A stretch of DNA of 52,711 nt, from the NCBI GenBank assembly GCA_036675025.1, contig JAKFFN010000040.1, positions 1 to 52,711 of the forward strand, given 5' to 3'. The notes beneath the pieces are model-generated. The model was not told where the DNA came from, searched no databases, and saw nothing but the letters and a program-made list of their open reading frames with translations. Positions 17,384 through 23,973 of the stretch are shown piece after piece. This DNA comes from JAKFFN01 sp036675025. Lineage in GTDB: Bacteria > Sumerlaeota > Sumerlaeia > Sumerlaeales > Sumerlaeaceae. The first letter of the stretch is position 1, and every line of letters begins with the position of its first letter. A program made the position numbers and the translations under genes.

Positions 17384-19262
17384 GACCCGGCGCGGTTCAG
17401 CGCTTGTAGGCACGCTTGTTATGGTAGGCATCCTGGCCATGGCGGTTGGCGTCATGATTTCCAGTAGCAACAGCGCTATCCGCGGTTCGCGGGACAAGAT
17501 TCTTTATGAGGAAGCCTACCAGGCCGCCCTCAGCGGAACCCACGCTACCCGCGCCTGGATGATTGACTCGGAAAAAGTTGGAGACATGACTGGCGATGGA
17601 TCGCTGGAGACACATATTGACGATTTGGTACTTAAAGGCCTGGAAGTCAGCGATAAGATCATCTTTGATCGGGAACGCGACATAGTTTCCAACCACTACG
17701 GAACCGCCCGGTTTTCGGCAGCTGGCTTTGACATGAGCGGCCCCACATTGCCGGATGGCCGAAAGGTTCTTTTTCAGTTTGGAAGCAAGGCGGATCCCGT
17801 TGTCTCATTTATTAATGATGCTGACAACAAGAAGTTCACGGAGAATATCTTTAACAACGGTTCGGCCAAGGGCCATCGCAACTACGTGGAGCGGATCCGT
17901 ATCACCACGCCGCCTACCGATCCGGCCACCTCTGTTCCGCTGACACAAACAACTTTCATAATTGAGTCCTATGGTGTGGCCGAATATGCGGGCACGCGCA
18001 AGGAACGTATGGTAATGCAGCATGTACTGTTGTACCCAAAGCGCCCCAGCGCGCCGCTGCTTAGTGCCGGCGAGTCAATTATTACCAAAGCCGGAATGAC
18101 TATCCAGGCAAAGAGCCACGCCAATGTGCACTGGGCTCCCGTGCTGGCTAAAGGTGATATTGAACTGGAGTTTCTAAACGGTCTAAAGAAGACCGTAGCT
18201 GCGAACGGAACGGTCTCATGGGAACTTTCTACAGTAACCGGCATCGGGAAAAAATTTAACGGTGCAGGCATCAATACAGTCGATCCAAATTTCCCAGATA
18301 CCGGTGTATTGGATGAATGGCTGCGATGGATGGCAGGCAGTCAGGGCCGTCTGGAAGATGTTAACGGGAACAACCTTTTTGCACAGGTTGTTCCGCCGCT
18401 TGATACCAACGGTAAGCCAATACCCGTTTCTGATTTTTTTGCCCAGGTTAAGCAGGGATTGTTTAATGATGCTAATAACAAGTTATTCGACGGCAACCTT
18501 AGCCTAACAGGACAGTATGCACAGGCATCTCCCAAAGCCACAACCATGGCCAATCCTAATGGCATATATACAGAAAAAGACGGTGCATATCAAGGCGCTT
18601 TGGTGCAAGGGTCCCCTGATGTTGACACAAAAGTTGATCAATTTTTCAGTACGATGAACTATGCCGAATTGAAGGACTACGCAAAGGATCACGGCGGATA
18701 CTATGTCTTCGACGGAGTAAATCTGTTTGATTCTGTAGGACGACCTGTTCCGGCAGACAAATGGCCAGATATGATAGACCAGGTCTCATCGGGATTTGAT
18801 CCTCTTTCACCCACCGCAGCTCCTGACCGCATCCTATTTATAGACAGTGTAGGGGATAAAAATAATACGGAGCCGGTAGCGCCATTTACTGGTATTTTTC
18901 CCATGCCTGAGTTTTGGAAGGGTGTAATGTATATCAACGGCAGCGTCGCTTCAACTGGTACAGGCTCTAGCCCCGACATCCAGGCCAGGACCCCAACAGA
19001 GTTCAAAAACTATCGCACAGATGGCTCCTCCGCGACTCACGAGGTTGATCATGTATTAGTGGATGGAATTCTTATATGCAACGGTATCGCTGAGCTTGGA
19101 GGCAATACGGCTATTTATGGCACGCTAGCCGCCCAAAAAGGTGTTGGGCTTGGTGGTACGCCTAGCGTGTTCTACAACTCCGCCAATGGTGAGGGTCGCA
19201 TGAAAAGCGATCTCACGCAGTCTGCGGAGTTCCGGCTTATTGCAGGGCGCCTGCACGAATAA
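17349..19262 (+). CDS. Prepilin cassette copy B, gene 3: large PilX/GspK-like tip protein
   Basis: A 637-residue paralogue of the third genes. TRRG|SALVGTLVMVGILAMAVG is the prepilin-like N-terminus with Gly at position 5; SSSNSAIRGSRDKILYEEAYQAALSGTHATRAW follows the family. Conserved later blocks are NYVERIRITTP, VAEYAGTRKER, HANVHWAPVLAKGDI, FWKGVMYINGSV and VDGILICNG...IYGTLAAQKGVGLGGTPSVFYNSANGEGRM. Between blocks the sequence differs strongly from copy A. By eye, roughly the last 850 nt are more A/T rich than copy A, with different codon choice. ATG 17349 is chosen by analogy to the other copies and Shine-Dalgarno spacing; GTG 17340 is in frame but overlaps the Shine-Dalgarno. A terminator follows after 24 nt. 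Confidence 0.78.
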   Translation: MQTLRPRFSLCKTRRGSALVGTLVMVGILAMAVGVMISSSNSAIRGSRDKILYEEAYQAALSGTHATRAWMIDSEKVGDMTGDGSLETHIDDLVLKGLEVSDKIIFDRERDIVSNHYGTARFSAAGFDMSGPTLPDGRKVLFQFGSKADPVVSFINDADNKKFTENIFNNGSAKGHRNYVERIRITTPPTDPATSVPLTQTTFIIESYGVAEYAGTRKERMVMQHVLLYPKRPSAPLLSAGESIITKAGMTIQAKSHANVHWAPVLAKGDIELEFLNGLKKTVAANGTVSWELSTVTGIGKKFNGAGINTVDPNFPDTGVLDEWLRWMAGSQGRLEDVNGNNLFAQVVPPLDTNGKPIPVSDFFAQVKQGLFNDANNKLFDGNLSLTGQYAQASPKATTMANPNGIYTEKDGAYQGALVQGSPDVDTKVDQFFSTMNYAELKDYAKDHGGYYVFDGVNLFDSVGRPVPADKWPDMIDQVSSGFDPLSPTAAPDRILFIDSVGDKNNTEPVAPFTGIFPMPEFWKGVMYINGSVASTGTGSSPDIQARTPTEFKNYRTDGSSATHEVDHVLVDGILICNGIAELGGNTAIYGTLAAQKGVGLGGTPSVFYNSANGEGRMKSDLTQSAEFRLIAGRLHE

Positions 19263-19286
19263 CATAATCTCATAGCCGAAAACCTA

Positions 19287-19321
19287 AGCCCCGGTTGATG
19301 CAACTCAGCCGGGGCTTTTTT
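19287..19321 (+). terminator. Rho-independent terminator after copy B
   Basis: AGCCCCGGTTGA (19287-19298) pairs with TCAGCCGGGGCT (19305-19316) with one G-U pair and a 6-nt loop, followed by a run of six T. It shows that copies B and C are separate transcription units. Confidence 0.9.
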
Positions 19322-19579
19322 GTTTCACGAATACCTCCCACGGCTAAAGGCACTGTTTTTGTGCACACAACAACTTTTATTTACAGCCATGCACAAACGT
19401 TGTTTTTGTCCGAAACGTTGTAGGAAATGACTGCAAGATCAACGTATTGCACATTAAATGTAGTGGGAAGGTTCAGATAAAGCACATTTTTTGTTCTTTT
19501 GGCTTGATTTTATTTTCAGCTGTGGTGTTTATGGTACTGAGTTCTGTAGCACTGTACTTTGATAAACGAGGTAAACCCT
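19322..19579 (+). promoter_or_regulatory. Upstream region of copy C with direct repeats
   Basis: With the terminator before it, this makes a gap of about 315 nt without a gene. It holds two exact AAACGTTGT repeats (19395-19403 and 19413-19421) whose starts are 18 nt apart, each containing the palindrome AACGTT, and the AGTGGGAAGGTTCA box (19462-19475) shared with copy A. No clear sigma-70 or sigma-54 promoter was found. GAGG at 19568-19571 serves the GTG start at 19580. Confidence 0.4.
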
Positions 19580-20092
19580 GTGAACCTAGGCGATCGCAAG
19601 CACCGCACGCTGAACCTTCAGCCGCATAAGAACAATAGGATGTGCGTTTGCACCAGCAAAGTCCGCCGCGCCGTGACGCTCGTTGAAGTCGTCATCAGCC
19701 TGGTGATTGTCCTTTTCGCCGGCATAGGAACTATCTCGGCCATCGTGTACACGCGGCTCAACATGGAGATGGAAAAACAGCGGATTGCGGCGCTTAACTA
19801 CTGCCGGCAATCCATGGAAGCCATCCAGTCTCTGGATACCGCTTACGCATCCACTCGGACCCTCGTTCCTTTTAACGCTCCCGATATCGAAAACCTTAAC
19901 GCCTACATCAAGGTGGAGTATTACAAGCTGGATGAAGATACTGGCGACGTAGACTGGACCACTTCAATGACCGCACCCAGCCTTGATGAGCCGGTATTCG
20001 CGCGGGTGTCGGTGGCGTGGACTCCGTATGGCTCGCAGCAGCGTAACCAGGAGGTGACCATGAGCACTATCGTTACGAGGGGGATCGACTGA
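19580..20092 (+). CDS. Prepilin cassette copy C, gene 1: PilV-like type IV prepilin
   Basis: A 170-residue paralogue of the first cassette genes. Predicted site is KVRRA|VTLVEVVISLVIV, with Ala at -1 and Glu5, then AGIGTISAIVYTRLNMEMEKQRIAALNYC and RTLVPFNAPDIENLNAY. The C-terminus is TMSTIVTRGID. GTG 19580 is chosen because GAGG lies 8 nt upstream and CCCTGTG matches the starts of copies A and B; TTG 19559 lies further upstream in frame without a ribosome site. Leader length is then 31 residues. The TRGID codons again contain GAGGGGGA, the gene 2 Shine-Dalgarno. Confidence 0.82.
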   Translation: MNLGDRKHRTLNLQPHKNNRMCVCTSKVRRAVTLVEVVISLVIVLFAGIGTISAIVYTRLNMEMEKQRIAALNYCRQSMEAIQSLDTAYASTRTLVPFNAPDIENLNAYIKVEYYKLDEDTGDVDWTTSMTAPSLDEPVFARVSVAWTPYGSQQRNQEVTMSTIVTRGID

Positions 20093-20742
20093 TGTCTATC
20101 ATTGTATCGAGAAGTAACCGGGGGCTTTCGCTGGTGGAGCTGATGATCTCTGTGGGTCTCATGAGTTTCATCTTTGCTTCTATCGCGTTTATGGTTTTCT
20201 ATACCGGCCGGAACAGCCTTGTGGTGCGGGAGCAGGCGCGGTCGCAAAGCAATGCCGGTATGGCGACAGAACGTATTACCAATACATTGCGGGGCGCCAG
20301 CCAGTTCAGGCCGTACCCGGGTGACGATATGGCGTCGACAGTGACAAGAGTCCTGTTTGATACGCCCGACCCCGCCGGTGGAGTCAGAACCGGTGTTGTC
20401 GCCTTTGTGCCGGCATCTTCTGAGAACGATTCGGATGGCATCATCAAGATCTTTGAAGACGAAGGCGATTATACAGAAGGCACTGCCGCCGATGTTGCGG
20501 CGGAGTGGGAGTATCCATTCATCCAGGATTTCAAAGTGGTGTTTAATTCCCCGTCCTGGATTACGCTGATAGTAGCCTATTCTTATCGCGGGTTTACCCT
20601 GTCTGAGATTGATTCAGACGGGGACAAGATACACGACAGCCGGCTGGCCGGCGAGTATATGAGTGACGTTATAGCAAAAAACCACCATCCTGGAGAAAGT
20701 GCCCATTATGCGCAAACAACCAACACCCTTTTCCAGCTTTAA
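20092..20742 (+). CDS. Prepilin cassette copy C, gene 2: PilW/PulJ-like prepilin
   Basis: A 216-residue prepilin with a clean leader, MSIIVSRSNRG|LSLVELMISVGLMS, Glu5 present. It follows the family through FYTGRNSLVVREQARSQSNAGMATERITNTLRGA. The acidic loop is DSDGDKIHD, which has Lys where copies A and B have Gly at the sixth loop position, so calcium binding is less certain here. It is followed by AKNHHPGESAHYA. ATG 20092 overlaps the gene 1 stop by 1 nt (TGATG) with GAGGGGGA 7 nt upstream. It overlaps gene 3 by 35 nt, the same as in the other copies. Confidence 0.84.
   Translation: MSIIVSRSNRGLSLVELMISVGLMSFIFASIAFMVFYTGRNSLVVREQARSQSNAGMATERITNTLRGASQFRPYPGDDMASTVTRVLFDTPDPAGGVRTGVVAFVPASSENDSDGIIKIFEDEGDYTEGTAADVAAEWEYPFIQDFKVVFNSPSWITLIVAYSYRGFTLSEIDSDGDKIHDSRLAGEYMSDVIAKNHHPGESAHYAQTTNTLFQL
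20692..20699 (+). promoter_or_regulatory. Shine-Dalgarno of copy C gene 3, inside gene 2
   Basis: GGAGAAAG within the HHPGES codons of gene 2 ends 8 nt before ATG 20708, the same arrangement as in copies A and B. Confidence 0.72.
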
Positions 20743-22657
20743 GCTGTTCCGTATTCGACTGACGCGGGGATCTGCCCTGGTGGGCAGCCTTGTAATGATC
20801 GGCATCCTTGCCATGGTTGTGGGGGTAATGCTGTCTAGCAGCAACTCTGCAATCCGCCAGTCCCGAGACCGCATCCTGTACGAGGAAGCGTACCAGGCTG
20901 CCGTAAGCGGGACGCACATCGCCCGGGCTTATATGATAAATCCCGAGATAGCTGCTGATTGGAGCGGATCGGGATCAATAAAGTCTGACCTGGAAAGCAT
21001 CGTCGACAAAGCGAAGGACATGAACGACAAAATCATTACGAAAACTGAGAGCGGCGAACTCGGTTTGTATGATTCGAGTCTGTATAGTCTGAGTCGATAT
21101 GAAGTGGAACAGATGCCGAACCTGGGAACCACCGAGGACGGCAGACAGATTGTTTATAACTTTCCTGGCTCCAAGAACGATCCTGTCGCATCGTTTAAGA
21201 ACGACGACGGCAAGGAACAGTTCTCATACAATATCTTCGCAGATACCCCGGCGGAGGGCAATCGCAATTACGTGGAGAGTGTTCGTATTACGACTCCAAA
21301 TTTCACTGCAAACTCTGAGACGTCACACTCGCTGCGTGAGTGCACTTTCATTATTGAGTCGCGCGGCGTTGCTGAGTATGCAGGAACACGAAAAGAACGG
21401 GTTGTATTGCAACGCGTCCTGATTTATCCGAACAAGCCTACGGCGCCGCTGCTGAGTGCGGGAGAGTCTATCATAACTAGAGGCGGTTTGGACATTCAAG
21501 GAAGCAGTCATGCAAATGTGCACTGGGCTCCAGTTCTGTCTCAAGGAAACATTGCTATGGATTTTCTTGAGAAGCTTACAAAGAATTCTTTGACCAATAC
21601 TTGGACGTTAGCCACCGTAAATGGCGTAGGTGGTAAGTTTAATGCTGCGGGAATTTACACCACCAACCAGTACCATAACTTCACCAATCAGGTTGTGGAT
21701 AAGTGGCTGAGGTGGATGTCTGGTGAAAACGGGCAGTTGATGACATCAAACAACACGGTTCCGCTATTTCAAGACTTGGCAGGAGAAAACGTTACCGATT
21801 TTTTCAAGCAATTGGCAGATGGCGACTTTAATGACGCCCCTAACAACCTCAATATGCTTAACTTAACCTTAGGTGCCAGGTATAGTGAAGCGCTGACTTC
21901 TTTACTTTCAGTAAACGGTTATAATGGCATATTAAGCCAAACGACCACCGGTGAAACGGCTGGTGCCCTTGTTCAACATGATCCGGGTGTTGATCAGAGA
22001 ATTAATGACTTCTTTGGTCAGATGAGCTATGAAGAGCTAAAACAATACGCAAAAGATCACAACGGCTATTACGTGTATGACCCGGGCTCAAAGAAAATAT
22101 ATGATTCAACCGGTAAGGAAATGAAAAGGGGCCTGCCGGACATGAAAGACCAGATTCCTGCAGATACGACATATTTTGATCCACTCGCGGATAACGCCAT
22201 GGCGGACCGGATTCTTTTTGTAGACAGTCCAAACCAGGCCAATGATCCTGGTGACTTAATTCCTAATCCTGCATTTAACGGCAAGGTTGATCTGCCGGAC
22301 TTCTGGAAAGGTGTAATGTACGTCAACGGCGGTATTGATTTATCAGGAGCGAATTCTCCAGGTATGGTTGTTAGAACGCCGGACCAATTTAAGGATTACC
22401 GCGAGGATGGCTCATCAGAGTCATTTAACTTAAAGGGAATTTCTATGGACGGAATCATGATCTGTAACGGTGAAGCGCTTCTAGGTGCCAACGTTACTAT
22501 CTATGGCACGCTGGCAGCCCAAGGTGGAGTGGTGCTTTCGGGAGTACCAAACATCTTCTACAACGCTGCAAATGGCGAAGGTCGTTTGAAGGATGATGAA
22601 AGCCAGTCTGCAGAGTTTCGAGTGATTGCAGGCCGGTTGACTGAGGCTGCTCCGTAA
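20708..22657 (+). CDS. Prepilin cassette copy C, gene 3: large PilX/GspK-like tip protein
   Basis: A 649-residue paralogue of the third genes. LTRG|SALVGSLVMIGILAMVVG has Gly at position 5. SSSNSAIRQSRDRILYEEAYQAAVSGTHIARAY, NYVESVRITTP, VAEYAGTRKER, LLSAGESIITRGG, HANVHWAPVLSQGNI and FWKGVMYVNGGI align with copies A and B; it is closer to B. The C-terminal strands are MDGIMICNGEA, NVTIYGTLAAQGGVVLSGVP and IFYNAANGEGRL. The 3' half is A/T richer by eye than copy A. No transmembrane segment other than the N-terminal helix is seen. ATG 20708 is preferred to the in-frame GTG 20699. Followed by a strong terminator shared with the convergent queG. Confidence 0.78.
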   Translation: MRKQPTPFSSFKLFRIRLTRGSALVGSLVMIGILAMVVGVMLSSSNSAIRQSRDRILYEEAYQAAVSGTHIARAYMINPEIAADWSGSGSIKSDLESIVDKAKDMNDKIITKTESGELGLYDSSLYSLSRYEVEQMPNLGTTEDGRQIVYNFPGSKNDPVASFKNDDGKEQFSYNIFADTPAEGNRNYVESVRITTPNFTANSETSHSLRECTFIIESRGVAEYAGTRKERVVLQRVLIYPNKPTAPLLSAGESIITRGGLDIQGSSHANVHWAPVLSQGNIAMDFLEKLTKNSLTNTWTLATVNGVGGKFNAAGIYTTNQYHNFTNQVVDKWLRWMSGENGQLMTSNNTVPLFQDLAGENVTDFFKQLADGDFNDAPNNLNMLNLTLGARYSEALTSLLSVNGYNGILSQTTTGETAGALVQHDPGVDQRINDFFGQMSYEELKQYAKDHNGYYVYDPGSKKIYDSTGKEMKRGLPDMKDQIPADTTYFDPLADNAMADRILFVDSPNQANDPGDLIPNPAFNGKVDLPDFWKGVMYVNGGIDLSGANSPGMVVRTPDQFKDYREDGSSESFNLKGISMDGIMICNGEALLGANVTIYGTLAAQGGVVLSGVPNIFYNAANGEGRLKDDESQSAEFRVIAGRLTEAAP

Positions 22658-22685
22658 CTGAGACTGGTAACTAACTGGAAACTTT

Positions 22686-22713
22686 AAAAGCCCGGGCGAG
22701 TGCCCGGGCTTTT
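22686..22713. terminator. Bidirectional terminator between copy C and queG
   Basis: AAAAGCCCGGGC (22686-22697) pairs exactly with GCCCGGGCTTTT (22702-22713), loop GAGT. T-rich sequence follows on the plus strand (TTTTCTTTTT) and the A-run on the other side gives T on the minus strand, so it can serve both convergent units. Confidence 0.9.
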
Positions 22714-22720
22714 CTTTTTG

Positions 22721-23755
22721 CTACTGTGTTTTGGACTTTGCCAGCTTCTGGAGTCGACGTTTGCCGGCTCGCAGGATCGGGCTGCTGGCGAATCTGCGTT
22801 CGAACTGGCGGTTGCTTTGGGGTTCCAGGAAGGTTGAGGGAGGTTCCATTGCGGTTACGATTGTTCCTGGGGCGAACTCGTTGATATGACCGGGCTGCGG
22901 GGCCTTGTTGTAGGGGCAGACATCCTGGCAGATGTCGCAGCCGAAGACCCACTCCCCTGTTGCGGCGGACTCTTCGGGTGTCAGTTCTGATTTCTTTTCG
23001 ATGGTCAGGTAGCTGATGCATTTGCGGGCGTCGAGGATTCCGGGGCCGGTGAAGGCTTGGGTGGGACAGGCATCGAGGCAGCGGGTGCATTGGCCGCAGG
23101 TGCCAAAGCGCGGTTCGTCGGGTTCGAGTTCGGCGGTGGTTACGATTTCTGCCAGTAAGGTGTAGGAGCCGCTGAGCCAGCTGATCAGCATGCCATTTTT
23201 CCCGATAAAACCGAGTCCCGCCGCGGCGGCGTAGCTGCGTTCGAGAAGCGGCGCCGAATCCGTACAGATTCGCCACTGGTGGCCGGGGAGGGTTTCGTCC
23301 ATCCACGCAACAAGGGGTGCCAGGCGTTCCCGAAATACATAGTGGTAGTCTTTGCCCAGGGCGTAGCGCGCCACGCGTACCCTGGTGTTTGGTGGGTTTG
23401 GGGATTCGGGTCGAATGTTTTCGGGAGAAGTGGCCGGGTTGTTGGGCGCGGACACGTGTTGGGGGGTGCTCGTTATGTGGTTTTCGTCAATTTGGTGCGG
23501 CGATGGGGCAGGAAACCAGTAGCTGGCTGCCAGCACAATAACAGACCTTGCTCCTGGAAGGACATGATCAGCACCACCTGCACGCTCGTCTACGAGGCGC
23601 TCCATGTAGCCCATCTCGCCATGATAGCCGTTTGCCACCCATTGGCGGTATGCCGCCGCGGCAGCATCGGGCACGTGGGATGGCGCCACGCGGGCGTCGA
23701 GAAAACCGAGTTCCCGTGCGCGTTCCCGAAGTTGTTGTTTAAAGTTGCCGTCCAT
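22721..23755 (-). CDS. queG: Epoxyqueuosine reductase QueG
   Basis: A 344-residue cytosolic cobalamin and iron-sulfur enzyme carrying out the last step of queuosine formation in tRNA (epoxyqueuosine to queuosine). CTDSAPLLERSYAAAAGLGFIGKN holds the catalytic Asp166 region. Two [4Fe-4S] clusters are marked by Cys220/223/226/230 (CGQCTRCLDACPTQA) and by Cys273/276/280 (GCDICQDVCPYN) with Cys246 (KCISYL). About residues 82-125 form a Pro/Asn-rich insertion between SVIVLAASYW and RVARYALGKDYH that is longer than I expect. The HEAT-like C-terminal part seen in some QueG proteins is missing. queD and folE of the same pathway lie 16 kb away. Confidence 0.93.
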   Translation of the reverse strand: MDGNFKQQLRERARELGFLDARVAPSHVPDAAAAAYRQWVANGYHGEMGYMERLVDERAGGADHVLPGARSVIVLAASYWFPAPSPHQIDENHITSTPQHVSAPNNPATSPENIRPESPNPPNTRVRVARYALGKDYHYVFRERLAPLVAWMDETLPGHQWRICTDSAPLLERSYAAAAGLGFIGKNGMLISWLSGSYTLLAEIVTTAELEPDEPRFGTCGQCTRCLDACPTQAFTGPGILDARKCISYLTIEKKSELTPEESAATGEWVFGCDICQDVCPYNKAPQPGHINEFAPGTIVTAMEPPSTFLEPQSNRQFERRFASSPILRAGKRRLQKLAKSKTQ

Positions 23756-23799
23756 GCCATAGGAATCTTCCAGCGTTAGGCGGCGAAATTCGTTTTAAA

Positions 23800-23910
23800 G
23801 GGCGGCTGCGCCGCGTGAGAAGGTGAGAAAGTGAGAAGGTGAGAAAGTGAGAAGGGCGGCTGCGACGCGTGAGAAGGGCGACTGTGCCGTTTGAAGGGCC
23901 GCTGCGGGGC
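23800..23910. repeat. Short tandem repeats between queG and the ligase-like gene
   Basis: Five head-to-tail 8-mers GTGAGAAR (23815-23854) are embedded in a degenerate unit of about 20 nt of the form GGCGGCTGCGMCGCGTGAGA, seen about four times with decay toward the right (GGCGACTGTGCCGTTTGAAG, GGCCGCTGCGGGG). It lies upstream of queG, where promoter DNA would be expected. Confidence 0.8.
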
Positions 23911-23973
23911 GGTTGCTCGGAGAGGTGATGGGTTAATTGAAAACGCTTGCCAACCCCTCCCCTGTATAACCCA

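Noticed and set aside
19322..19579. Sigma-54 promoter ahead of prepilin copy C (GGCAC...TTGTGC)
   Set aside because: The distance between the GG and GC elements is 12 nt where sigma-54 sites need 10, so the match fails.
23815..23854. CRISPR-like array at the GTGAGAAR repeats
   Set aside because: The units are 8 nt, directly abutting, with no spacers and no cas genes anywhere in the window.
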